The notes under the pieces: model-generated
The model's database searches: none
Seen by the model: only the letters and a program-made list of their open reading frames with translations
Told to the model about the DNA's origin: nothing
In this document: positions 53,507 through 64,000 of the stretch, in pieces
Layout of the letters: every line of letters begins with the position of its first letter
How positions within the stretch are numbered: the first letter of the stretch is position 1
Made by a program: the position numbers and the translations under genes
Origin: an uncultured Holophagaceae bacterium
Lineage (GTDB): Bacteria; Acidobacteriota; Holophagae; Holophagales; Holophagaceae
DNA length: 64,000 bases
Reading direction: 5' to 3'
NCBI GenBank assembly: GCA_903857495.1
Contig: CAIOFF010000035.1
Coordinates: 160,978-224,977 of the forward strand

Positions 53507-54928
53507 TCAGAAGGTCATGACCTTCATGGTGTTGGTGGTGCCGGTCTTCCAGAGGGGCAGGCCCATGGTCATCACGATGCGGTCCTGGCTGGCAGCGCCA
53601 TGCTCGGCGACGAGCAGCTCCCGGACCACTTCCACCATGTCGTCGGTGTTGGCCACCTTGGGGATGACCAGCGCGGTCACGCCCCGCAACAGGCCCATGA
53701 GCTTGGCGATGTGCTCATCGACCGTGGCGGCGAGGATCGGGGTCCGCCCGGCCAGGCGGCTGACCATGCGCGCCATGCCGCCGCCCTCGGTGAAGGCGAC
53801 GATCCAGCGGGCGTTGATCTCGTCCGCGGTCCGGCAGGCCGCGAAGGCCACGGAGATGTCCGTGCGGGCCAGGGCCTTCTCCGACATGTCCTCGGGCAGG
53901 GTGGTCACCCGCTGCTTCACGTTGGCGTCAGCCTCCGTGGCGATGCGGGCCAGCCACTGCAGGGCCTCCACGGGGTAGGCGCCCACGGCGCTCTCCGCGC
54001 TCAGCATGACGGCATCGGTGCCGTCCCAGATGGCATTGGCCACATCGCTGGCCTCGGCGCGGGTGGGCTGGGGATGCTCGATCATGCTCTCCAGCATCTG
54101 CGTGGCGGTGATGACCGGCTTGAGGGCCTGCCGGGCCGCCCGGATGATCTGCTTCTGCAGGCTCGGCACCCGCTCCACGCCCAGCTCCAGGCCCAGGTCG
54201 CCGCGGGCCACCATGATGCCCCAGGAGACGTCGAGGATCTCCTCCAGGTGCGAGAGGGCCGTGGGGTGCTCGATCTTGGCGATGACGTGCTGGTTCCCGC
54301 CCAGGTGGTGGATGATGGCCTGCAGCTGCTGCACGTCCGAGGCCCGGCGCACGAAGCTCTGGGCGAAGAGGTCCACCTGGTGCTCCACGCCCCAGCGGAT
54401 GTCGATGTGGTCCTTCTCTGTCAGGGGGCTCATGAGGACGTCCATGCCGATGGGATGGACGCCCTTGCGCGACTTCAGCGGTCCGCCCACGACCACCTCG
54501 GCCATCACGACGTCCGAGCTCCGGGAGAGGACCTTCACCGTGATGGCGCCGTCGTCCAGGAGCCACAGCTGGCCCTTCACCGCGCCCTCGAAGAGCTCCG
54601 GATGAGGCAGGGGCGCCGTCCATGCGAGGCCCTGCGTGAGGGTGGCGCCCTGGGCATAGAAGGCCCCCACGCTGCGCTCGGTTAGTGTCACGGGACTCTC
54701 CAGCGCACCGATCCGCCACTTGGGGCCCTGCAGGTCCAGGAACACAGGGATCGACCGCCCCAGCTCCGCAGCGATGGTGCGCACCATGGTCAGGGTCCTG
54801 AGGCGGGCTTCCGGGTCCCCGTGGCTGGCGTTCAGGCGCACCGCATCGGCTTCCATAAGCGCCGCCCGGAGCCGGTCCTCCTGCATCAGGGCCGGGCCCA
54901 TGGTCATGACGATCTTGGTCTTGCGCAC
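53507..54928 (-). CDS. pyk: Pyruvate kinase, divergent
   Basis: 473 residues. Makes pyruvate and ATP from PEP and ADP. Catalytic Lys in AKIEHP (about 217), ARGDLGLELG and ATQMLESMIEHPQPTRAEASDVANAIWDG match the family; C-terminal alpha/beta domain about 355-473 present. Divergent points near the N-terminus: KTKIVMTMGPA for KTKIVCTIGPA, NASHG for NFSHG, and LDLQGPKWRIG for LDTKGPEIRTG, so nucleotide or metal binding may differ. GTG start with GGAG at spacing 5. Confidence 0.9.
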   Translation of the reverse strand: MRKTKIVMTMGPALMQEDRLRAALMEADAVRLNASHGDPEARLRTLTMVRTIAAELGRSIPVFLDLQGPKWRIGALESPVTLTERSVGAFYAQGATLTQGLAWTAPLPHPELFEGAVKGQLWLLDDGAITVKVLSRSSDVVMAEVVVGGPLKSRKGVHPIGMDVLMSPLTEKDHIDIRWGVEHQVDLFAQSFVRRASDVQQLQAIIHHLGGNQHVIAKIEHPTALSHLEEILDVSWGIMVARGDLGLELGVERVPSLQKQIIRAARQALKPVITATQMLESMIEHPQPTRAEASDVANAIWDGTDAVMLSAESAVGAYPVEALQWLARIATEADANVKQRVTTLPEDMSEKALARTDISVAFAACRTADEINARWIVAFTEGGGMARMVSRLAGRTPILAATVDEHIAKLMGLLRGVTALVIPKVANTDDMVEVVRELLVAEHGAASQDRIVMTMGLPLWKTGTTNTMKVMTF

Positions 54929-55336
54929 GGGGACTCCAGAAACAGGAAAAGCAGAGGCAGGGCTGGGGGTGTTGCCACGGCGCCGTTCCAGATGGCCCAG
55001 GTGCCAGGACCTGCCTGGCTGAGGCGCGCATCGGTATAGAAAACCACAGAATGGGAGGCGCCCAAAGGATTGACCTCCGCCCGTCCACCTGCCGGAGCCA
55101 CGCAGCGCGGAGGCTGCCGCCGGGCGGGCGCTCCCGTCGGCATCACGATCATGTCCTTCGCGGACTGTGACGGAGTATTCGGGTTGAAGTGGTTAGTGCT
55201 TGGTCTGAAAAATAAATTAATTGAGATGTTGACTCAATATTAGAAAAACCTACATTGACCTGACCCGAGAGGCTCACCGGTTCCGCGGCAAGCACGTCGC
55301 TGACCGGTCCCACGCTCCAACAACGAGGAGAGGCCC
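54929..55336. other. Divergent intergenic region, pyk / ABM-like gene
   Basis: 408 bases. The left 200 are GC-rich and unremarkable; 55190-55260 is AT-rich and holds the palindrome at 55220-55238 and TTGACTCAATATTAG, a likely promoter area for the rightward gene. No RNA gene seen. Confidence 0.5.
55220..55238. promoter_or_regulatory. Candidate operator palindrome ATTGAG-N7-CTCAAT
   Basis: Six-base arms with a seven-base spacer (ATGTTGA), in the AT-rich stretch about 100 bases before the gene at 55337. No matching regulator is adjacent. Confidence 0.4.
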
Positions 55337-55624
55337 ATGGCTTACGGCATCGTGCATCACTTTCCTGGCGGCACCCAGGCGCAGTACGAGGCGTGCATCG
55401 CGGCGCTCCACCCGAGCATGAGCACCCCACCAAAGGGGCAGACCTTCCATGCAGCCGGGGCGTCGGCGGATGGTTGGACCATCATGGTGATCCACGAATC
55501 CAAGGAAAACTGGGAGCAGTTCCGCGACGGGATCCTGAGGCCCCGGATGCAGCAGGGCATCGTCGGCGGGTTCCCCACGCCGCCGGTGGAGACCACCTTC
55601 GAGGTCTCCAGCCGGCTGGCCTAG
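55337..55624 (+). CDS. Small ABM-like (dimeric alpha-beta barrel) protein
   Basis: 95 residues, starting MAYGIVHHFPGGTQAQYEA. The pattern of strands and helices, with MVIHESKENWEQFRDG, resembles the antibiotic-biosynthesis-monooxygenase/EthD-like small ferredoxin-fold proteins. No catalytic residues can be assigned. GAGGAG upstream. Convergent with gap by 10 bases. Function unknown. Confidence 0.75.
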   Translation: MAYGIVHHFPGGTQAQYEACIAALHPSMSTPPKGQTFHAAGASADGWTIMVIHESKENWEQFRDGILRPRMQQGIVGGFPTPPVETTFEVSSRLA

Positions 55625-55634
55625 CGACGGGCCT

Positions 55635-57077
55635 CTAGGGCAGCGCCGGCAGCTCGATGCCGGCCATCCTCTGCACCATGCGGACCACCTGGCAGCTGTA
55701 GCCGAACTCGTTGTCATACCAGACGTAGAGCACGATGCGGTTGCCCTCGGCGATGGTGGCCAGGGAGTCCACCACGCCCGCGTGGCGGGAGCCGACGAAG
55801 TCGCTGGAGACTACTTCCGGGGAGTTGGTGTAGTCGATCTGCTTGTGCAGGGGCGACTCCAGGGACATCCCGCGCAGGTAGCTGTTGAGGTCCGGCACGG
55901 TCACTTCCTGGTTCAGCTCTAGGTTGAGGATGGCCAGGGACACGTTGGGGGTCGGCACCCGGATGGCGTTGCCCGTCAGCTTGCCGCCCAGCTCCGGGAT
56001 GACCTTGGCCACGGCCTTGGCGGCGCCGGTCTCGGTGATGACCATGTTCAGCGGCGCGCTGCGGCCCCGCCGCGAGGACTTGTGGTAGTTGTCGATGAGG
56101 TTCTGATCGTTGGTGTAGGAGTGGCAGGTCTCGATGTGGCCGTGGGAGATGCCGTAGCGGTCGTGGAGGGCCTTCAGCACCGGCACGATGGCGTTCGTGG
56201 TGCAGCTGGCCGCGGAGAAGATCTGCTCCTGCTCCGTGATCAGCTCGTCGTTGACCCCGGCCACCACGTTGGGGATGTCCCCCTTGCCCGGCGCCGTGAG
56301 GATGACCTTCGCAATGCCCTGGGCCTGGAGGTGCCGGCTCAGGCCGGCGCGGTCCCGCCACTTGCCCGTATTGTCGATGAGGATGGCGTTGCGGATGCCG
56401 TACTTGGTGTAGTCCACGCTCTCGGGGCTGTCCGCGTAGATCATGCGGATCATGTTGCCGTTGGCGATGATGGCGTTCTCTTCTTCGTCGACGGTGATGA
56501 TGCCGTTGAAGGGGCCGTGGACCGAGTCGCGGCGCAGCAGGCTGGCGCGCTTGAGGAGGTCATCGGCAGCGCCCTTCCGCACGACGGCGGCCTTGAGGCG
56601 GAACTTCTCGCCGCTGCCGGCCTTCTCGATGAGGATGCGGGCCAGCAGACGGCCGATGCGGCCGAAGCCGTAGAGGACGATGTCCTGGGGCTCGTCCAGG
56701 ATGGGGCTAACACCGGTGTGGACGCTGGCCAGCTCGCGCAGCACGTAGGCCTCCGGGGACAGGCCGCCCCCCTCGGTGCAGTAGTGGAAGGTCAGCTTGC
56801 CCAGGTCAATGCGCGAGGGCGCCAGCTCCAGCCTGCTGATCGCCTCCAGCAGGGGCCAGGAGTCCAGCACTGACAGCTCGTTGTCGAGGATCTGCCGGGC
56901 GAAGCGGTGGGCCTTGAGGATGTCGATGGCCGTGCAGTGCATCAGGGAGCGGCCGTACACCGTCATCACGATGTTCTTGTCCCGGTAGAGGCTGCCGAGG
57001 ACGGGCAGCATCTGCTCGGCCACGGCCTCCTGGGCCTGCCAGTCCTTGAGGTAGGTATCCTGCTTCGAAGCCTTCAT
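55635..57077 (-). CDS. gap: Glyceraldehyde-3-phosphate dehydrogenase with N-terminal extension
   Basis: 480 residues, about 140 longer than classic GAPDH. The N-terminal extension (1-130) is helical; the NAD domain begins IVLYGFGRIGRLLARILI (133-150). Catalytic Cys292 in SAASCTTNAIVPV, CHSYTNDQNLIDNYH and SRRGRSAPLNMVITETGAAKAV follow, then WYDNEFGYSCQVV. This long GAPDH type is known in Pseudomonas and Bacteroidetes, often assigned to gluconeogenesis. CAGGAGAG lies before the start. Here it sits one gene away from pyruvate kinase, both leftward. Confidence 0.93.
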   Translation of the reverse strand: MKASKQDTYLKDWQAQEAVAEQMLPVLGSLYRDKNIVMTVYGRSLMHCTAIDILKAHRFARQILDNELSVLDSWPLLEAISRLELAPSRIDLGKLTFHYCTEGGGLSPEAYVLRELASVHTGVSPILDEPQDIVLYGFGRIGRLLARILIEKAGSGEKFRLKAAVVRKGAADDLLKRASLLRRDSVHGPFNGIITVDEEENAIIANGNMIRMIYADSPESVDYTKYGIRNAILIDNTGKWRDRAGLSRHLQAQGIAKVILTAPGKGDIPNVVAGVNDELITEQEQIFSAASCTTNAIVPVLKALHDRYGISHGHIETCHSYTNDQNLIDNYHKSSRRGRSAPLNMVITETGAAKAVAKVIPELGGKLTGNAIRVPTPNVSLAILNLELNQEVTVPDLNSYLRGMSLESPLHKQIDYTNSPEVVSSDFVGSRHAGVVDSLATIAEGNRIVLYVWYDNEFGYSCQVVRMVQRMAGIELPALP

Positions 57078-57409
57078 GGGCGCCCTCTCCTGATGGAATT
57101 CAATGACTTATCCGTGATCCGAGCCAAGGACTCCATTTTGACCCCTGGAGGGGGAGGCCACAAGGAAAGCCACGGGAGGGAAACCTGGAATCCCTTGCCG
57201 GGGGAAGGCCTCGCCTGAAGGGCCGACCATTTCGCCCAGGGAGCCCAGGGGCGCATAGACCCTTGGGACTACCCCGGAGGGCTGGAAATCCTGCAACCGG
57301 ATCTGGTTAGGAGTTCACCCAGGGGCGATGGTGGGGCACTCACCCCGCCGGGCGGAGCGGGTCCTTCGGCCCCTTCCGATCCGGCTCACCCACCGCTCAA
57401 GGAGCTGCC
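57078..57409. other. Intergenic region, gap / DUF5666 gene
   Basis: 332 bases between divergent starts. GC-rich, with short purine runs (CTGGAGGGGGAGGC). I see no promoter, RNA gene or repeat that I could support. Confidence 0.5.
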
Positions 57410-58672
57410 ATGCATCAGCCTTTTGCTTTGAACCGAACTTCCTTCAGCAGGTTCCAGGCCTGTGTCACCGGTCTTGCGCTGCTGGGCCTCCTGGGCCCGG
57501 TGGCCTGCGGCGGGGGCAAGGGGGGCGATGGTGCCGCCTTGTCGCAGTCACCGGCGCCCGCCGGGACCGTGGCCCTCGCCGGCACCCTGACCGGAACGGC
57601 AACCTCCCCGCAGTTCAACCAGCAGCCCCTCCAGGTTGCCAGCGCTCCCGTCACCCTGAACGGCTCGCCCGCCGCCGCCACGCGTCTGCAGCCCGGTGTG
57701 GTCCTGGTGGGCAGGGGCACCCGGAATGGTCAGGGCATCACGCTCCAGTCGGCGGACCTCCGCACCGAGCTCAAGGGCAGCATCACCTCGCTGGACGCCG
57801 CCGCGGCCACCTTCAAGGTGCTCGATACGGTGGTCACGGTGAACACCCTGACCCTGCTGGAGCAGGAGGCCTCCGGCGAGGTCTTCTCCCCCATCACCTT
57901 CGCGGACCTGGCCGTGGGTGACTTCGTCGCGGTGTTCGGCACCCCCCAGACCGGGGGCGGTGTCCTGGCCACCCGGGTGGAGCGGAAGGCGCCCGGCGCC
58001 GCGGACAACCCGGAGCTGCGAGGCAACGTGGGCAGCCTGGACACCACGGCCAAGACTTTCCTCCTGGGCGCCCAGTCCGTGGCCTATGGCGCAGCGACGG
58101 TGATCGGGGTGCTCGCCGAGGGTGCGCGGGTGGAAGTGGAGGGCACGCTGGCGGGGACGACCCTCACGGCTTCGAAGGTCCGGGTTGAGGAGGCCATGGG
58201 CCAAGGGGAGGGCAGTGAGGTTGAGGCCTCCGGCGCTCTCTCGGGGCTGGATGCCACGGCGAAGCGGTTCACACTGCAGACCCTCAAGGTCGACTACAGC
58301 AGCGCGGTCGTGGAGGGCACCCTGGCCGAGGGCGCCATGGTGGAGGCCGAGGGCGCCCTGAGCCCCACGGATCCCACCGTGCTGGTGGCCACGAAGGTGG
58401 AGGTCCGCTTCTCTTCCCTGGGCAATGGGGCCTCGGATCTGGAGGCCCAGGGCTCCATCACCGCCCTGGGTGTAGCGGACCTCACGTTGACTGTCGGTGG
58501 CCGGGTCTTCTGGACCGATGCCCAGACTCTGGTGCTGGACCACGGCGCCGCCCTCCGCTTTGACCAGCTGCTCGTGGGTGACCGCGTCCAGGTGCGGGCC
58601 CTGTCCACCCGAACCAATGCTGCCGGCCAGGCCTATGCCAGCCGCGTGGAGCGGAAGAACACCGGGAGCTGA
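57410..58672 (+). CDS. DUF5666-repeat lipoprotein
   Basis: 420 residues. N-terminal signal with possible lipobox LLGPVAC (Cys33), then at least four copies of a beta-rich repeat such as ELRGNVGSLDTTAKTFLLGAQSVAYG / EASGALSGLDATAKRFTLQ, characteristic of DUF5666. Each repeat carries a V-E-G or V-V-E-G loop. Secreted or outer-membrane-attached; function of the family is unknown. AAGGAG 5 bases before the start. Followed by a hairpin and then the multicopper oxidase/SCO genes, though a link with them is only positional. Confidence 0.87.
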   Translation: MHQPFALNRTSFSRFQACVTGLALLGLLGPVACGGGKGGDGAALSQSPAPAGTVALAGTLTGTATSPQFNQQPLQVASAPVTLNGSPAAATRLQPGVVLVGRGTRNGQGITLQSADLRTELKGSITSLDAAAATFKVLDTVVTVNTLTLLEQEASGEVFSPITFADLAVGDFVAVFGTPQTGGGVLATRVERKAPGAADNPELRGNVGSLDTTAKTFLLGAQSVAYGAATVIGVLAEGARVEVEGTLAGTTLTASKVRVEEAMGQGEGSEVEASGALSGLDATAKRFTLQTLKVDYSSAVVEGTLAEGAMVEAEGALSPTDPTVLVATKVEVRFSSLGNGASDLEAQGSITALGVADLTLTVGGRVFWTDAQTLVLDHGAALRFDQLLVGDRVQVRALSTRTNAAGQAYASRVERKNTGS

Positions 58673-58707
58673 AGCCAGCCAAGGAAGCGAAGCCCATGAG
58701 CCGACCC

Positions 58708-58734
58708 GCAGCGCCCCAGGACCTGGGGCGCTGC
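58708..58734. terminator. Hairpin after the DUF5666 gene
   Basis: Near-perfect 13-base arms GCAGCGCCCCAGG / CCTGGGGCGCTGC around one base (a 4-5 base loop in RNA). No T-run, so termination is probable rather than sure. Confidence 0.65.
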
Positions 58735-58852
58735 GCTGTACCCGGGGCTGAGGACAGCGCTCGGCAGGAGCCTTTGCAGGGCTGACCGGAGGGGTCGGTT
58801 TCTCGCGATCGGACCTGTCGGCCCGGGGGCTCCGGAACGAATACTTACTCCG

Positions 58853-58863
58853 TTCGATCTAGC
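58853..58863 (+). promoter_or_regulatory. Shared multicopper-oxidase upstream motif, copy 3
   Basis: TTCGATCTAGC, identical in 11 bases to the element ahead of oxidase 2 (28122-28132, minus strand) and close to copy 1 (TTAGATCTACC). Preceded by TACTCCGT, which also occurs in the control region of oxidase 1. About 100 bases before the start codon. Confidence 0.5.
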
Positions 58864-58960
58864 GAAAAAAAATTTCTAGTCACCCGATTTCAAAATCATT
58901 TTGTTCAGGCCGCTGGCCATGAAGGCGGCCCGGGTACGTGTGTTTCAAGGGAGGATGTCC

Positions 58961-61630
<2,670 letters not shown>

Positions 61631-61674
61631 GCCTCTCCTCCCGTCGCCCTCCTGATCCCACCAAAGGTGTTCCC

Positions 61675-62697
<1,023 letters not shown>

Positions 62698-62732
62698 CCG
62701 CTAGAGCGGCGGCAGGCGCCCCTGTCAGCCGC

Positions 62733-63599
62733 TCAGGGTTGCAAACGACGAGAGCTCCGAGCTGTGCTCTCCCGAATTGTCAGGGCCAATTCAGCGACCT
62801 CAGTGCCGTGCGGGTTGGTTACCCTCAACACCATGGCGAAGGCTCCTGCTGCTTGGGGTAGGCCGCTGATGCTTCCCGTCTGGGCATCGAGGATCAACCC
62901 TGCCGGGAGGCCGGTGGCTTCGAAGGACTGGGCCCGATAGATCATCCTGATCTGATAACGGAGGTCCTGCCCGATCTCGCCCGATGGCGACACCGCCGGG
63001 CTGCTGCGCGGTGAAACGGGCGCCAGGCCTCCGCCCGCCACCGAGTCCAGCATGGCGCGAGGCAGGGCCAATCCGGGTATCCAGGCAGCCACGAAGCGCT
63101 CTGCGCAGGGCCGGCCGACCACTTCCTCGATCAAGAGACGCTGCGCGTGATTGGCCCACGGGCTGTGGCCCGCGATGATAAAGGGTCGGCCCTGATTCAG
63201 ATGTTCTAGGTAGGTGCGGAACGCCTGGCGGAGATCCTCATAGGCGAGATTGAGGGGTCCCTGGAGGGCGTCCTCGCTCTCATCGAAGAGGTAGATCGCC
63301 ATCTGGCGGTAGCGGGGCGCATAGATTCTCCCCACCGAGTTGAAGGCCGCGGCCTGGGCCATGAGCACCACGTTCGTGGCCTCGACCGCCTTGCGATTCT
63401 CGATGGCTGCATTGGTGGCAGCACTGCCGTAATTGGTCGTGGGATGGAGGTAGAAGACATCCACCCTGGCGCTGGCTTCGAGGCTGCTCAGGCCGCTGCC
63501 AACAGGGATGGCTTTGGCAGGACTCCTGGTGCCGGGCAGGGCAGCCCAGGCCTGCGGCAGCGTGTGGTCGATCCAGGGTACGGCGGCGGGTGGCTTCGT
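62733..63599 (-). pseudogene. DUF3089-type hydrolase-like gene, 5'-truncated, fused to Ig-like domain
   Basis: Translated frame from 63599 gives an N-terminus (HTLPQAWAALPG, then VDVFYLHPTTNYG) that matches the start of DUF3089 proteins, but the in-frame codon just before is TAG (63600-63602) and no ATG follows; the usual signal peptide is lost. The first GTG is at 63464. The nucleophile elbow reads GHSPW instead of GHSQG. After about residue 190 the frame turns into a He_PIG-type Ig-like segment (GLPAGLILDAQTGSISGLP). Probably a decayed or recombined gene. Confidence 0.6.
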
Positions 63600-63602
63600 C
63601 TA

Positions 63603-63859
63603 ACAACCGCTATACAGGGGCATGTGTAACAAGAATGGCCCAGCGCTTATTCGTTGGAAGCAAAAAATGGCTTTTCTAAACATGCAAAATTCTTCAGGTC
63701 CGACTTGGTGTCATTGCGAGCAGGCACGGGTTCATGGTCCCACCTCTGTATAGGTGAAAATTCGTGCACCGACGACCCGGTTTCATAGGTTATTTAGCGT
63801 ATTGTTCTTAAAAATATTGGATCTACGATCGTATTTTGCCCCTATTGTTGAGGCATACC
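63603..63859. other. AT-rich stretch before the insertion sequence
   Basis: 257 bases of clearly lower GC than the rest of the window, between the truncated gene and the IS end. No ORF or RNA feature recognised. May be a remnant of transferred DNA. Confidence 0.5.
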
Positions 63860-64000
63860 TGAACCGCCCGGTATTTCTTGGACAGATGGTTGAGTGTATT
63901 CACGCGGCGGCTCCGGTGCCAAGGAGGTCCTGACGGACCACTGCGGGAGGCCGGTGGTTGTGGCGTTCGATGAGCCACTGGTGGTTGTAGAGATCACGGA
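63860..64000 (-). mobile_element. End of an IS3-family-like insertion sequence
   Basis: The element seems to begin at TGAACCGCCCGG (63860), similar to known IS3-type termini (TGAACCGCC...GGACA; here GGACAG follows at 63880). The rest lies beyond the window. A transposase tail is encoded on the minus strand. Confidence 0.55.
63900..64000 (-). CDS. Transposase, C-terminal fragment (IS3-like OrfB)
   Basis: Open from the window edge to a TGA at 63900-63902. Peptide tail contains YNHQWLIERHNHRPP, like the YN-x-x-W/R...HR-PP end of IS3-family integrase-core transposases. Only 32 residues are visible, so family assignment is tentative. Confidence 0.55.
   Translation of the reverse strand, partial: RDLYNHQWLIERHNHRPPAVVRQDLLGTGAAA

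Overview
The window is GC-rich, densely coded chromosomal DNA from a Gram-negative, probably heterotrophic bacterium. Outer-membrane biogenesis genes (a patatin/BamA-type protein), periplasmic multicopper oxidases, an SCO-cytochrome c fusion, a fused isobutyryl-CoA mutase and many secreted peptidases fit an Acidobacteriota of the Holophagae type (Geothrix/Holophaga-like). That assignment is an inference from gene content, codon bias and recalled family similarity; no rRNA, tRNA or CRISPR array was found.

Layout. 1-10.3 kb: the tail of a TPR protein, the fused B12 mutase IcmF, a 74-bp tandem palindromic repeat, a lytic transglycosylase, an orphan Hpt protein, a PstS-like binding protein, then a three-gene unit (Spy/CpxP-like periplasmic protein, LytS-type kinase, LytTR regulator) preceded by three direct repeats of exact 21-bp period, and RidA. 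10.3-21.3 kb: a SNF2 helicase/SWIM pair, then rpiB-rph-patatin/BamA with overlapping stops and starts, then two-subunit glycine decarboxylase. 21.3-28.5 kb: two paralogous CotA-like multicopper oxidases facing left, with an M2 peptidase between them. 28.5-40.4 kb: hslO, a DUF374 acyltransferase, queF, folK, then leftward S9 peptidase, S41 peptidase, gmk, a large PPDK-N-domain protein and gdhA. 40.4-45.7 kb: LmbE-like deacetylase plus ROK-like protein, small conserved genes, a VWA protein and an AroQ-like protein lacking the catalytic tyrosine. 46-53 kb: a MerR/LiuR-regulated acyl-CoA cluster (acyl-CoA dehydrogenase, carboxylase beta, AtuA, biotinylated carboxylase alpha). 53-58.7 kb: a composite inverted-repeat region, pyruvate kinase, an ABM-like small protein, an N-terminally extended GAPDH and a DUF5666 lipoprotein. 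58.8-62.7 kb: a third, larger multicopper oxidase with an SCO-cytochrome c fusion protein. 62.7-64 kb: a broken DUF3089-type gene and the end of an IS3-like insertion sequence.

How it fits together. Three themes recur. (1) Periplasmic metal/redox chemistry: three multicopper oxidases, a copper-chaperone/cytochrome fusion, and a two-component system whose sensor loop shares a Met/Gly-rich motif with the adjacent periplasmic protein; all three oxidase genes share a short upstream motif (TTYGATCTAGC-like). (2) Branched-chain acyl-CoA metabolism: IcmF and the Liu/Atu hybrid cluster with a LiuR-type operator. (3) Protein and peptide turnover: M2, S9 and S41 peptidases, glutamate dehydrogenase and glycine decarboxylase. 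At least four intergenic inverted-repeat elements built from short degenerate units (CGCAGATG-, ACACAAAG- and ACACCGAT-like) lie between genes in 30-53.5 kb. Many long ORFs antisense to real genes are artefacts of high GC3.
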